Assembly: GCA_003216155.1 (NCBI GenBank)
Contig: QCJH01000003.1
Coordinates: 1 to 64,000 of the forward strand
Origin: Prochlorococcus sp. AG-409-A19
GTDB lineage: Bacteria; Cyanobacteriota; Cyanobacteriia; PCC-6307; Cyanobiaceae
DNA: 64,000 nt
Reading direction: 5' to 3'
Shown here: piece after piece, positions 46,684 through 57,308 of the stretch
Layout: every line of letters begins with the position of its first letter
Numbering within the stretch: the first letter of the stretch is position 1
Notes under the pieces: model-generated
Databases searched by the model: none
The model's input: only the letters and a program-made list of their open reading frames with translations
What the model was told of the DNA's origin: nothing
Program-made: the position numbers and the translations under genes

Positions 46684-48147
46684 ATGACAACTGCTTTGAA
46701 TTCGGCTTCTAATCGGAGGGCTTCGCGTCTAAAAGAGGCGAGCTTGCTAGAAGGCCCCCTAATGCTTTTTAAAAGCATTAGGGGGGTTAGTTCGCATCGC
46801 TCCTTGCTTTGGCTTGCTTGCGTCCCATTGGCTCTTTTCGGACTTGGGCTTTTTAATCTCTCTGCTCACGCCACCGACATTCAAGATGTCAGCCCAGCCT
46901 TTCTTGCTAATAACCTTTGGCTTTTAGTAGCAACCATTCTTGTCATTTTTATGAATGCTGGCTTCGCAATGGTTGAGGCCGGAATGTGCCGTCAGAAAAA
47001 TGCTGTAAATATTTTGGCAAAGAATTTGTTTGTTTTTGCCTTGGCTGTAACGGCTTATTGGTTTGTTGGATATTCAATAATGTATGGAAATCCAGTGGCT
47101 GCTGGATGGCTCTATTTCAATGGTCTTTTCTTTGACCCTTCAGTTAGTGCTGAATTAATTGGAGAAGGCGGGTTAGTTCCTACCGTTGATTTTTTATTTC
47201 AGTCAGCCTTTGCAGGCACTGCCGCGACAATTGTTTCAGGGCTAGTTGCAGAGAGAGTGAAGTTTGGGGAGTTCGTAGTTTTTTCTCTAGTTCTTACGGC
47301 TTTCATTTATCCAATCTCTGGAAGTTGGCAGTGGAATGGCGGATGGCTAAGTGAGATTGGTTTTGTTGATTTTGCGGGCTCTTCCATAGTCCATTCAGTA
47401 GGTGCATGGGCTGGATTAGTTGGAGCAATGCTTCTTGGTCCACGTATTGGGAAGTTTGTTAATGGAACTGCGCAAGCAATACCAGGCCACAACATGGCGA
47501 TTGCAACTCTTGGTGCTTTAGTTCTATGGATTGGATGGTATGGATTTAACCCAGGCTCTCAGCTTGCAATGGATGAATGGGTTCCTTATGTAGCTGTCAC
47601 AACAACTTTGGCCGCAGCGGGGGGCGCTATAGGGGCAACTGTTATTTCCACTATGACTTCTGGGAAGCCTGATCTGACAATGATCATTAATGGCATTTTG
47701 GCAGGATTAGTAAGTATTACTGCTGGGTGTGCCAACCTGACGATGGTTGGTTCGTGGTTGGCTGGTCTTATTGGTGGTGTAATTGTTGTTTTTGCTGTTT
47801 CCGCACTTGATTCGGCAGGGATTGATGATCCAGTAGGAGCCTTTTCAGTGCATGGTGTTTGCGGGATTTGGGGAACTTTAGTAATTGGCTTATGGGGTTT
47901 TGATATTCAAGGTAGTGGAGAACCATTGGGTTTCTTTGTGGGCGGAGGACTGAATCAGTTCTTTGTACAAGCCCTTGGTTGTGCTGCTTATGCAGTTTGG
48001 ACAGTAGTGACTTGTTGGATTACCTGGAAGATTATTGGTGGACTCTTTGGTGGTATCAGAGTCAGTGAGCAAGAAGAAATCGAAGGTCTCGATATAGGCG
48101 AGCATGGTATGGAGGCATATCCAGATTTTGCCTCTGCTGGAAATTGA
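46684..48147 (+). CDS. amt: Ammonium transporter
   Basis: 487-aa Amt/MEP/Rh-family channel for ammonium uptake. A long basic N-terminal region precedes a signal-like hydrophobic segment (LLWLACVPLALFGLGLF, ending SAHATD), then eleven core helices. Family features include NAGFAMVEAGMCRQKN near residue 100, GSSIVHSVGAWAGLVGA and GWYGFNPGS; the pore histidines are in IVHSVG and FSVHGVCGIWG. ATG chosen over a TTG three codons earlier. A strong terminator follows. Confidence 0.96.
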   Translation: MTTALNSASNRRASRLKEASLLEGPLMLFKSIRGVSSHRSLLWLACVPLALFGLGLFNLSAHATDIQDVSPAFLANNLWLLVATILVIFMNAGFAMVEAGMCRQKNAVNILAKNLFVFALAVTAYWFVGYSIMYGNPVAAGWLYFNGLFFDPSVSAELIGEGGLVPTVDFLFQSAFAGTAATIVSGLVAERVKFGEFVVFSLVLTAFIYPISGSWQWNGGWLSEIGFVDFAGSSIVHSVGAWAGLVGAMLLGPRIGKFVNGTAQAIPGHNMAIATLGALVLWIGWYGFNPGSQLAMDEWVPYVAVTTTLAAAGGAIGATVISTMTSGKPDLTMIINGILAGLVSITAGCANLTMVGSWLAGLIGGVIVVFAVSALDSAGIDDPVGAFSVHGVCGIWGTLVIGLWGFDIQGSGEPLGFFVGGGLNQFFVQALGCAAYAVWTVVTCWITWKIIGGLFGGIRVSEQEEIEGLDIGEHGMEAYPDFASAGN

Positions 48148-48164
48148 TCATTCAAAACTGATTT

Positions 48165-48197
48165 AAAAAGCCTGGTTAATTGCCAGGCTTTTTTTTT
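48165..48197 (+). terminator. Rho-independent terminator after amt
   Basis: GCCTGG (48170-48175) and CCAGGC (48183-48188) form a stem extended by AAAAA/TTTTT, with a seven-base loop and a run of T ending at 48197. It lies 18 bp after the amt stop codon and before ispH. Confidence 0.9.
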
Positions 48198-48249
48198 GAC
48201 TTGTCTGATTAACTAATAGAGTTGTTAAGACGTTGTAGTCTCTGAGGAT

Positions 48250-49461
48250 ATGGATACTCAAGCTTTCAAAAGGTCTCTGCATCATTCTGACCGCTATAAC
48301 AGGAGGGGTTTTGGGAGGGCTAAGGAAGTTGCAGGTAATCTCGAACAGGCCTATCAAAGCAGTCTGATTGGAGCGATACGTGATAACGGCTATGTTTTAG
48401 AACATGGGCGCCTGAGGGTGAAGTTGGCAGAGGCATTTGGTTTTTGTTGGGGAGTTGAGCGTGCAGTCGCTATGGCATATGAGACACGTCGTCATTATCC
48501 AAGCGAGCGAATTTGGATTACAAATGAAATCATTCACAACCCTTCAGTGAATGATCATTTGCGGAGTATGAACGTACGTTTTATATCTGCTGAGGGTGGC
48601 GTAAAGGATTTTTCAAGCGTTAGTGAAGGTGACGTTGTAATTCTCCCTGCTTTTGGTGCAACAGTTCAGGAGATGCAACTTCTTCATGAACGTGGTTGTC
48701 ATATTATTGATACTACTTGCCCTTGGGTTTCCAAAGTTTGGCACACAGTGGAAAAGCATAAGAAGCATACATTCACTTCAATAATCCATGGCAAGGTTAA
48801 ACATGAGGAAACTCTTGCTACTAGTTCCTTTGCAGGTACTTATTTAGTTGTTTTAGACCTTGATGAGGCTCAGTATGTATCTGATTACATTTTGGGAAAA
48901 GGTGATAGGGACGCATTTATGCAAAGATTCCAAAAGGCTTGCTCTCCAGACTTTGATCCGGATAAGGATCTTCAACGACTTGGTGTAGCTAACCAGACCA
49001 CAATGTTGAAAAGTGAGACTGAGGAAATCGGTCGTTTGTTTGAGCGAACTATGTTAAGCAGGTATGGTCCAAAGGCTCTTGGGGAGCATTTTTTAGCTTT
49101 TAATACCATCTGTGATGCAACTGAAGAGAGGCAAGATGCCATGTTCTCTTTAGTTGATGAGCCTTTAGATCTTTTGGTTGTAATAGGTGGCTTTAATTCT
49201 TCTAATACCACTCATTTGCAGGAAATTGCCATTAGTAGAGGTATTCGCTCTTTCCATATTGATACTCCAGAGAGAATAGGAGATGAGAATACAATTACTC
49301 ATAAGCCTTTAGGAGAGGATTTGATTGATGAGGAAGGTTTTTTGCCTGGAGGCCAGGTCAGTGTTGGGATTACTTCAGGTGCATCCACTCCTGACCGAGC
49401 TGTAGAGCAAGTAATTCAGAAGCTTATGAAAATAAGTGATATGAAAGCGATGGCTGACTGA
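48250..49461 (+). CDS. ispH: 4-hydroxy-3-methylbut-2-enyl diphosphate reductase
   Basis: Fe-S enzyme catalysing the last step of the MEP pathway, yielding IPP and DMAPP. 403 aa, the longer cyanobacterial/plastid form with about 55 extra N-terminal residues. The three cluster cysteines are Cys66 (FGFCWGV), Cys157 (DTTCPWV) and Cys288 ([13 protein letters not shown]). IIHNPSVN and [11 protein letters not shown] are further family motifs. ATG start; separated from amt by a terminator. Confidence 0.96.
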   Translation: MDTQAFKRSLHHSDRYNRRGFGRAKEVAGNLEQAYQSSLIGAIRDNGYVLEHGRLRVKLAEAFGFCWGVERAVAMAYETRRHYPSERIWITNEIIHNPSVNDHLRSMNVRFISAEGGVKDFSSVSEGDVVILPAFGATVQEMQLLHERGCHIIDTTCPWVSKVWHTVEKHKKHTFTSIIHGKVKHEETLATSSFAGTYLVVLDLDEAQYVSDYILGKGDRDAFMQRFQKACSPDFDPDKDLQRLGVANQTTMLKSETEEIGRLFERTMLSRYGPKALGEHFLAFNTICDATEERQDAMFSLVDEPLDLLVVIGGFNSSNTTHLQEIAISRGIRSFHIDTPERIGDENTITHKPLGEDLIDEEGFLPGGQVSVGITSGASTPDRAVEQVIQKLMKISDMKAMAD

Positions 49462-49644
49462 TTTAAATGAAATTTGCTTTTACGGTCAATGTCCATATCA
49501 GTTCATCTAGTAAGGGGGATTGCCTCTAAGAATTCATTTCTAAATTTCCCCAAAGTGCTTGAACATTGCATAGAGCTGACTTTTCTATTCTCTAATCGTG
49601 AAATTCGATTTAGTTACCTAATATGATTCTGTCAAAACATTTTG

Positions 49645-50226
49645 ATGATGACTGACTCTGGAACTCCTCCTGGCCCTGAGGAATTTAAGGCTGAAGAAGC
49701 ACCTAAAATTAGTCGTTCGTCTGCACCACAGAAGGTTGAGGTGGTTGTTGAAAACCCCTCGTCGGCAGGCGAGGTCAATATCACTGCTGAGCTGGCTATT
49801 TTTGTTTTGCGGTTAGGAGTAAGTGTTATGATGCTTCATCATGGATTAGAGAAGTTTCAAGACCCACAAGGATTCTCAGAGTTTGTTGTAGGTAAATATT
49901 TTGGTTTTTTGCCTGGAGATCCAATAGTTTGGACATTTTTGGCTGCTGCTACTCAAATAATTTGCCCGATAGGGCTTGCAATTGGTTTGTTTGCAAGGAT
50001 TTCTGCTCTTGGACTTCTTTCAACAATGTTGTTTGCATGCACATTCCATTTTCTTGATACTGGCTTAGAAGGATTTCCTCTTGCAATTGTAGAAAATCAT
50101 AATTATGCATTTGAATTGTCAGCTATTTATGCAGCAATATTTTTCTACTTTGTATGTGCTGGGCCTGGAAGACTTTCGGCTTTCAGGAAAATAAATAAAA
50201 TAACCTATTATCCAAGAAGTTCTTAA
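49645..50226 (+). CDS. DoxX family membrane protein
   Basis: About 193 aa. A polar Pro/Glu-rich N-terminal region (about 45 residues) precedes a four-helix DoxX-type domain: AIFVLRLGVSVMMLHHGLEKFQD is the characteristic first helix and motif, followed by ATQIICPIGLAIGLFARISAL and two more helices. DoxX-like proteins are linked to respiratory or thiol redox functions; no specific role can be assigned. A TTG precedes two consecutive ATGs; I use the first ATG. Confidence 0.85.
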   Translation: MMTDSGTPPGPEEFKAEEAPKISRSSAPQKVEVVVENPSSAGEVNITAELAIFVLRLGVSVMMLHHGLEKFQDPQGFSEFVVGKYFGFLPGDPIVWTFLAAATQIICPIGLAIGLFARISALGLLSTMLFACTFHFLDTGLEGFPLAIVENHNYAFELSAIYAAIFFYFVCAGPGRLSAFRKINKITYYPRSS

Positions 50227-50321
50227 ATAAAGTAAAGAATCATACTTAAACTGACCTTCTAATTTTCAGAGACTTTCTTTATATATGGTCAGTGTGATAT
50301 TTAATCCCTATCAGTTGGATA

Positions 50322-51884
50322 TCAATGTGAGAAGTGACGCTTCCCAGTGAAAATCATAGATAACCCTAGCTCATCACAAGCTTCGATAGAGTTTTTATCT
50401 TTTATGCTTCCTCCTGGCTGAATAATTGCCTTGACTCCATAGCTCGAAGCCAGCCTTACTGTGTCGTCAAATGGGAAGAAACCATCGCTGGCTAATACTC
50501 CTCCATTGTTTTGTTTGCTAGCGGATTCTAGAGCTAATTTTGCAGATCCAACCCTATTCATTTGCCCAGCGCCAATGCCTAGGGTTTGCCCTGAAGATGC
50601 AACTACGATTGCATTTGAGCGGACATGTCTTACAACCTTCCATGCAAAAATAAGATCTTCTTTTTCTTCAATAGTTGGAGTACGTTTTGTTGTGACTCGC
50701 CAGTCATCAATATTGACTGATTGATTGTCTTGGTCTTGAACCAAGACGCCTCCTAAAATACTTCTAAAGTTATAATTATAAGATTTAGATATTGATTCTG
50801 ACGAAAGTTCTAATAAACGTAGATTAGATTTGTTTGCAAGTATTTCTCGAGCTTGACTGGAAAAACCAGGAGCTACGACGCACTCAACAAATAGGCTTTT
50901 TATTTGTAAGGCAGAGTCTGCATCTACTTCGGAGTTTAGGGCAATTATCCCTCCAAAAGCACTTGTGCGGTCTGCATCTAGTGCTTTTGTAAGTGCATTG
51001 GCTAAATGATTAGCAACTGCAACTCCACATGGGTTGCAATGCTTTACCACAACTACTGCAGGTAGATCAACTTCCTTCTTCTTATTCTTTCCATAGCCGA
51101 ACTCTTGAACAGTGGATAAAGCTGCTTCTAAATCAAAGAGATTATTAGTACTTAATTCTTTCCCTTGTAATTGAAGTGCACTACCCCAACCTTGCTCAAG
51201 ATGGCTATACCATGAAGCTTCTTGATGTGGATTTTCTCCATACCTTAAGTTTTGTCTTAGAGGTAATGCCATAAGCCAAGGTGATGCTTTAGGGCTTGCT
51301 TTTGATCTCATCCATTTGCTAATTGCTATGTCATATTCGGCAGTATGTTCAAATGCCTCCATCGCATATTGGAGTCGCATTTCATCAGTGATTTGTTGAA
51401 CACCTTTAGAGATGCACTTTAGAAAATTTTCGTATTGATTAGGGCTAGTAAGAATGGTTACTCTGGAATGGTTTTTGGCTGCTGCACGAATCATTGCAGG
51501 ACCTCCAATGTCTATATTTTCTATTGCCTGTTCCCATTGGACATTAGGGTTAGAAATAGTTTCTTGAAAAGGGTAGAGATTAACTACAACCAAATCAATG
51601 TGAGAAATTCCTTCTTTCTCCATATCTGAGTCATGGCTTGGATCTCCTTTTTTTGCGAGAATTCCACCATGTACAAGAGGGTGAAGAGTTTTGACTCTTC
51701 CGCCAAGAATTTCAGAAGCACCAGTGTGATCAGCTACGCGCTTAACTGGTAGCCCTGCATTTTCCAGGACCTTTGCAGTGCCACCACTAGAGATTAATTG
51801 GAATCCATGTTTCCTATGTAGTGCTTCGGCTAAAGGCACTAAACCTTGTTTGTTGGAAACGCTTAACAAAGCAATTGGGGCCAT
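50322..51884 (-). CDS. purH: Bifunctional AICAR transformylase / IMP cyclohydrolase
   Basis: Last two steps of IMP synthesis. 520 aa. The N-terminal cyclohydrolase (MGS-like fold) shows [21 protein letters not shown] and GGRVKTLHP; the C-terminal transformylase shows [34 protein letters not shown] and the terminal SDGFFPFDD...IIQPGGS. ATG start. Stand-alone, divergent from the esterase gene with 57 bp between starts. Confidence 0.97.
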   Translation of the reverse strand: MAPIALLSVSNKQGLVPLAEALHRKHGFQLISSGGTAKVLENAGLPVKRVADHTGASEILGGRVKTLHPLVHGGILAKKGDPSHDSDMEKEGISHIDLVVVNLYPFQETISNPNVQWEQAIENIDIGGPAMIRAAAKNHSRVTILTSPNQYENFLKCISKGVQQITDEMRLQYAMEAFEHTAEYDIAISKWMRSKASPKASPWLMALPLRQNLRYGENPHQEASWYSHLEQGWGSALQLQGKELSTNNLFDLEAALSTVQEFGYGKNKKKEVDLPAVVVVKHCNPCGVAVANHLANALTKALDADRTSAFGGIIALNSEVDADSALQIKSLFVECVVAPGFSSQAREILANKSNLRLLELSSESISKSYNYNFRSILGGVLVQDQDNQSVNIDDWRVTTKRTPTIEEKEDLIFAWKVVRHVRSNAIVVASSGQTLGIGAGQMNRVGSAKLALESASKQNNGGVLASDGFFPFDDTVRLASSYGVKAIIQPGGSIKDKNSIEACDELGLSMIFTGKRHFSH

Positions 51885-51941
51885 CGTCGTAGTGAATAGT
51901 TGCTTTCACTCAGTCAACCTAAATAGGAGAGGTTTAATTGC

Positions 51942-52550
51942 ATGGTGAAAGAGGATTTTCTGCGCTTTGGCTCAACAGGCGCATTTCATAGATTGGTTTT
52001 GCTTCATGGATGGGGAGCAGATGCTGAAGATTTAATTCCCATTGGCATTCAACTTAGAAATGGTTTTCCTGAGAGCTTGGAATTGCTTGCTTTAAGAGCC
52101 CCGAATCCTCACCCTGATGGCATTGGGAGGCAATGGTATGGATTGTTTCCTCCCGACTGGTCCGAGGCTTTTTCCGCGACAACTGATCTTACGAATCGAT
52201 TGAAGGGTTTATCTGAAACGGATATACCACTTGAAAAAACAATGGTTCTTGGTTTCTCACAAGGGGGTGCAATGGCACTGGCAAGTGGATCAGCTCTCCC
52301 TTTGGCAGGAATTGTGGGGTGCAGTGCCTACCCGCATCCAGATTGGGAGGCAACGCACTTATGCCCTCCTACTCTTCTCACTCATGGTAGAGAAGATGAA
52401 GTTGTTCCTTATGCTGCATCAGAAGAATTAATGAGGCAATTAAAGAGGAGCAAAAATAAATCAGAGCTTGTGATTTTCGATGGTGGTCATCAGATACCCC
52501 TCGAAATAATCCCCACAATTCAACAAGCTCTTAAAAAATGGTTGTTCTAG
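51942..52550 (+). CDS. Alpha/beta-hydrolase, carboxylesterase type
   Basis: 202 aa, phospholipase/carboxylesterase family (YpfH/EstB-like). The nucleophile elbow is GFSQGGAMAL near residue 105; the acid is in THGREDEVVPY and the histidine in FDGGHQIP, completing a Ser-Asp-His triad. The early LLHGWGADAEDL segment forms the oxyanion hole. Substrate unknown. ATG start with AGGAGAGG upstream. Confidence 0.9.
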   Translation: MVKEDFLRFGSTGAFHRLVLLHGWGADAEDLIPIGIQLRNGFPESLELLALRAPNPHPDGIGRQWYGLFPPDWSEAFSATTDLTNRLKGLSETDIPLEKTMVLGFSQGGAMALASGSALPLAGIVGCSAYPHPDWEATHLCPPTLLTHGREDEVVPYAASEELMRQLKRSKNKSELVIFDGGHQIPLEIIPTIQQALKKWLF

Positions 52551-52565
52551 AAGGTGGAAATTCTT

Positions 52566-52934
52566 CTAAACAAAGGCATATTCGTAGTCTTCGATTTCCT
52601 CCCAATCATCAGAAGTTAATTCCAGCCCTTCAAACATTGTGTCTTCTCCGACTGAATCAACAATCGTTCTGAGGGAAGGAAAAAGAAAATGATTTTCTTC
52701 AGCGTATTGAGCACTAAACAACCCTTTTTCTCCCCAGAAGAATCTGTCTGTAGTGTGCTCGTTTCTTCTTACGTTCAGGATTGCTGGTGAATGGAGACCA
52801 GCTTCGGCTATGTACCGGCGAGCTGCTGTTACCGGTTTGTGGTCGCCTGTTTCGAGGTGAAAAGTTGGAACATGAGCCAACACTCTTTGACCAGCCAAAC
52901 GTCTGCGGCTGATCCGCTTGCGCTTCTTAGACAT
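52566..52934 (-). CDS. DUF3155-like protein
   Basis: About 122 aa from the ATG chosen; upstream codons to 53024 look unlike protein. The basic N terminus SKKRKRISRRRLAGQRVLAH, the segment RRYIAEAGLHSPAILNVRRNEHTTDRFFWGEKGLF spread over residues 36-70, and an acidic C terminus (DDWEEIEDYEYA) fit the cyanobacterial DUF3155 family as I recall it. Function unknown; the charge pattern suggests nucleic-acid contact, which is inference only. Confidence 0.8.
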   Translation of the reverse strand: MSKKRKRISRRRLAGQRVLAHVPTFHLETGDHKPVTAARRYIAEAGLHSPAILNVRRNEHTTDRFFWGEKGLFSAQYAEENHFLFPSLRTIVDSVGEDTMFEGLELTSDDWEEIEDYEYAFV

Positions 52935-53020
52935 ATTATGTGAAATCCCAGGAGGGATTGAGATGGGGAATGAGAATTTAAAAGTGCTCTTGAGAATTGC
53001 TCGAGCAAAACTTGAGCAGC

Positions 53021-53218
53021 TCAATTTGAGACAGCGAAGCTAGGCTTCGTTTGCTCTTGGGCACACTTGTAGATTGACCGGAGGGTTACCGGCTTGGAAA
53101 AAGTGAATTCAACTAACTCTGCTGTAGCTTTGGTTGCACTAAGAATGCAACCTCTGGGCACTCGACATAGAGCTAGAAGAACCTCATAAGGAAGCTTTTT
53201 GCTTGCCAGTTTGTTCAT
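53021..53218 (-). CDS. Small hypothetical protein
   Basis: 65 aa from the ATG chosen (the frame is open to 53293). Sequence NKLASKKLPYEVLLALCRV, then PRGCILSATKATAELVEFTF and a short polar end, with two or three cysteines. Not recognised. GGAAAAAG lies about 10 bases upstream of the start. Divergent from the histidine kinase gene, 73 bp away. Confidence 0.5.
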   Translation of the reverse strand: MNKLASKKLPYEVLLALCRVPRGCILSATKATAELVEFTFSKPVTLRSIYKCAQEQTKPSFAVSN

Positions 53219-53291
53219 CTTAATACTTTTTCCAGATTTTTCAAGCTTTTGACCTTGGCCTGAATTTCGCTCTATTGATCTATCGATCCTC

Positions 53292-54425
53292 ATGCAGCTG
53301 TCGGAGAGCTTCCTGAATCTGGTTAAACAGCAGCTCAGTAGCTTTGAGTCGGAGGATCTCTTAGAACGTCTTGTTGTTTATGTAGCTCAAACCAGAGAAG
53401 GTCATTCCCCGAGCTTGGAAGAAGTAGGTAAATGGCCATTGAATGGGAATGCTTTATTACCTGTCGAGGAAGATCCTGATGTAAGAACTCCTTCTGCTGA
53501 AAGACGATGGTATCCCTTTCAGGAGGGGAAAATTTTGCTTGGAGTCCTAAGAGCAGAAAAAGTCAGGTCTTCTTCAGAATGGCCAAAATCTTTGGAGTTA
53601 CGTCTACAGGCAACTTCGGCGACCCTTACCCATTGCCTCAGCTTGGAACTGGAGAGGTCAAAACTGCTGGAGCAAATGGACCAGCAGAGATCTCAAATTA
53701 GTTTGATGGTTCATCAAATAAGAAATCCTCTTGCTGCTTTAAGAACTTATGCCCAATTGTTGTTAAGACGTTTAGGCCCTGAGAGCATTCATCACAACTT
53801 GGTTCAGGGGCTTCTAACCGAACAAGACCAGTTGAATAGATATGTATCTGCTTTAGATCAAATAGGTCAATTTAATTTGCCGATAGAAGCACCTAATTCT
53901 TCACCTTTATTGCTTCCACCAGTTTTTTCTGAGGATTTGAATTCAAGTATTAGGGACTTGCTTACCCCCTTAATGGATAGAGCAGCTGCAACTGCAAATC
54001 TTCAAAATCGACTATGGATAACACCTATTGATTGGCCCAGTTGGACCGAGATGCCTTCGGAGGGGAATGGAGAGATCGCAGAAATAGTGGCTAATTTGCT
54101 TGAAAATGCTTTTAGGTATAGTCCATCCTCAACTTCATTAGGACTTAAACTTAAGGACGGAGCCCTTTGTGTTTGGGATAGTGGTAATCCAATAGCTAAT
54201 GATGAAAGAGAAAAAATCTTTTACAAGGGATTTAGAGGTAAAAATACAGCCGATATTTCTGGAAGTGGGATCGGGTTGGCTTTGGGAAGGCAATTAGCTG
54301 AAAAACTAGGTGGCTCTTTATCTCTTATCTCTTCACCAGCTGATTTTGATAAGAGTCTTCCTGCTAAAGGAAATGCTTTTGTACTTACAATTCCGTTTAA
54401 AGACAAGCCAAAGTCAGAAGAATAA
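53292..54425 (+). CDS. Orphan sensor histidine kinase
   Basis: 377-aa soluble two-component kinase. The N-terminal 120 residues form an unassigned sensory region with no membrane helix. A helix then leads to the H-box VHQIRNPLAALR (His141), followed by N-box IVANLLENAFRYSP, G1 VWDSGNPI and G2 GSGIGLALGRQLAEKLGG. It should autophosphorylate His141 in response to a cytoplasmic signal. No response regulator is adjacent. Its last 29 bp overlap cobS on the other strand. Confidence 0.9.
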   Translation: MQLSESFLNLVKQQLSSFESEDLLERLVVYVAQTREGHSPSLEEVGKWPLNGNALLPVEEDPDVRTPSAERRWYPFQEGKILLGVLRAEKVRSSSEWPKSLELRLQATSATLTHCLSLELERSKLLEQMDQQRSQISLMVHQIRNPLAALRTYAQLLLRRLGPESIHHNLVQGLLTEQDQLNRYVSALDQIGQFNLPIEAPNSSPLLLPPVFSEDLNSSIRDLLTPLMDRAAATANLQNRLWITPIDWPSWTEMPSEGNGEIAEIVANLLENAFRYSPSSTSLGLKLKDGALCVWDSGNPIANDEREKIFYKGFRGKNTADISGSGIGLALGRQLAEKLGGSLSLISSPADFDKSLPAKGNAFVLTIPFKDKPKSEE

Positions 54426-55164
54426 TTGTTTCAACAATCACTACTGATGCCCCATAGGAATCTCCACTATGACCATTAAGCTTATTGCCTAGAAAATGAG
54501 GGACTAAGAATGTAGGTATAACCCCTACAAGAATTCCATGAAATATAGGGAATTGAATCTCCCAAGAATTATTTAATAGGGTGAAAATCATAAGAGCGGT
54601 TATTAAAGCTGTTAAGGCAGGAAATATATCAATCCAACCTCTCCTGAAATAGTGATGAAATGATGCTGAGCCTTTTTCCTTTAGGTAAGTAAAGTGATTA
54701 ATTGCCCAAAGTGCTGAGCATCGGCCCCAAAAAGCAGCTATCGGGAAAGCGAAAGGTGCTCTTGTATTTAGTTTGGTCAGTGAAGCAATTTGAAGCATGA
54801 TTATTAATAGAAGAGCAATGACTCCACTAGCACCAACCCTGCTGTCTTCCATGGCTTCAAGACACCTTGCCTTGCCAGCAGCGAGGCCATCAGCAGTGTC
54901 CATAAGCCCATCAATATGAAGTCCACCAGTGACCCAAGCACTAAAAGCAATTGTGATTAGAGCTGAAGATATTTCTGGCCAACCAAAAAAAGTGAGAGCT
55001 ATCCATAACCCTGATTGGATTGCTCCAATAAATAATCCTATGAATGGAGCAAATCGAGCTATACGATTAAAAGTAGGTTTTGGCCAAGGCCAGCCAGGCA
55101 AAATTGAGTAAAAGACCCAAGCCCCTGCAAGATCATTTAGCCAGCTTGGGGTGACTACTTTCAA
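54397..55164 (-). CDS. cobS: Adenosylcobinamide-GDP ribazoletransferase (cobalamin synthase)
   Basis: Membrane enzyme joining adenosylcobinamide-GDP to alpha-ribazole to complete cobalamin. 255 aa with about six hydrophobic segments; the catalytic motif GGLHIDGLMDTADGLAAG near residue 80 and EDSRVGASGVIAL are diagnostic. The first codon is TTG (55162-55164); no nearby ATG. The 3' end overlaps the histidine kinase gene by 29 bp. Confidence 0.92.
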   Translation of the reverse strand: MKVVTPSWLNDLAGAWVFYSILPGWPWPKPTFNRIARFAPFIGLFIGAIQSGLWIALTFFGWPEISSALITIAFSAWVTGGLHIDGLMDTADGLAAGKARCLEAMEDSRVGASGVIALLLIIMLQIASLTKLNTRAPFAFPIAAFWGRCSALWAINHFTYLKEKGSASFHHYFRRGWIDIFPALTALITALMIFTLLNNSWEIQFPIFHGILVGVIPTFLVPHFLGNKLNGHSGDSYGASVVIVETIILLTLACL

Positions 55165-55233
55165 GGGCCTATCAAGGAATTCAATTTCAACCTAGGTTCA
55201 GTATCTGCATTTGTTGAGAGTTTATGGATTTAA

Positions 55234-56367
<1,134 letters not shown>

Positions 56368-56397
56368 CGTCCTTGCAACGTCCATAAATTCCTAGGG

Positions 56398-56541
56398 ATG
56401 GCCGCCTTAACGTTTGACATGCTTGCTCAACTGCCTGAGGCCTATCAGGCTTTTGCTCCAACAGTGGATATTTTGCCGCTAATACCAATTTTCTTTTTCC
56501 TATTGGTTTTTGTTTGGCAGGCTGCAGTTGGATTTCGTTGA
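56398..56541 (+). CDS. psbK: Photosystem II protein PsbK
   Basis: 47-aa PSII subunit: [20 protein letters not shown] leader (normally cleaved) then [20 protein letters not shown] and QAAVGFR. The mature-protein hallmark is the [10 protein letters not shown]...WQAAVGFR pattern. ATG start; AGGG lies just upstream. The last 42 bp overlap, on the opposite strand, the end of the WecG-type gene. Confidence 0.95.
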   Translation: MAALTFDMLAQLPEAYQAFAPTVDILPLIPIFFFLLVFVWQAAVGFR

Positions 56542-57297
56542 ATCAGCCTTTGAAGTTTGTTTGGTCTGAAGGAACACACCTAAGACGAAGCTTGACAAGT
56601 CAAAGACTCTGCCCAAACGGCATGGGTCTTTGACTAGTCGATATAGCCATTCAATTTGAAGCTTTTGCATCAATTGAGGCGCTCGTCTTTGTAAACCTGA
56701 CCAAACATCAAAGCTGCCTCCTACCCCTATCCATAGGCCAGGGCATCCTTTTTTTTTAACCCTGCAGGACCACGTTTCTTGCAGGGGACTTCCTAATGCA
56801 ACAAGCACTAAATCTGGATTTAGCTTTTTTAGGCTTGCCTCTATATCACGCCATGATTCTTGGCGATGATATCCATGAGTTGACAGAATTAGTTGAAGTT
56901 TTGGAAGTTCTTCTGAGAAAATCTGAATTAGGCGATTTATTACTCTTGGCTTAGAACCAATTAGTGCAACTTTCCAGTCGTTTGATTCAGCATGAGTGAG
57001 TAAAGATCTGGCAAGGTCAATTCCAGGAAAATGATTGGTATTTATGCCTTGTGTGCGGAGTGCCCATGTAATACCTGCACTATCAGCAATTATTAAGTCA
57101 GCAGACCTAATTGAATTTAGAAGAGAGCAGTTTCTTGTCGCGCTAAGAAGTATTTCTGAATTTAGAGTAACTATTTGACCTCCACCTTTGCTATGTAGAT
57201 CTATTGCTGCAGATAAAGGGTCTCTGCAAATATCGACTGGAACTCCCAATATAAATCTACGAATTTTATCTGTATTTGTATTGTTTTCTGCCTGCAC
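56500..57297 (-). CDS. WecG/TagA/CpsF family glycosyltransferase
   Basis: 265-aa GT26-type enzyme that adds a sugar such as N-acetylmannosamine or its acid to polyprenyl-diphosphate GlcNAc. Motifs: ILGVPVDI at the N terminus, VTLNSEI, the active-site aspartate segment [11 protein letters not shown] (canonically ADGxGI, so one glycine is serine), ALIGSKP and [16 protein letters not shown] start. Third gene of a CNNM-oxidoreductase-glycosyltransferase run; its 3' end lies under psbK. Confidence 0.88.
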   Translation of the reverse strand: MQAENNTNTDKIRRFILGVPVDICRDPLSAAIDLHSKGGGQIVTLNSEILLSATRNCSLLNSIRSADLIIADSAGITWALRTQGINTNHFPGIDLARSLLTHAESNDWKVALIGSKPRVINRLIQIFSEELPKLQLILSTHGYHRQESWRDIEASLKKLNPDLVLVALGSPLQETWSCRVKKKGCPGLWIGVGGSFDVWSGLQRRAPQLMQKLQIEWLYRLVKDPCRLGRVFDLSSFVLGVFLQTKQTSKADSTKSNCSLPNKNQ

Positions 57298-57308
57298 TTT
57301 TGAAGATT

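Noticed and set aside
56398..56541. psbK as a mere shadow of the opposite glycosyltransferase tail
   Set aside because: The peptide has the full PsbK signature and hydrophobic helix, and only its last 42 bp overlap.
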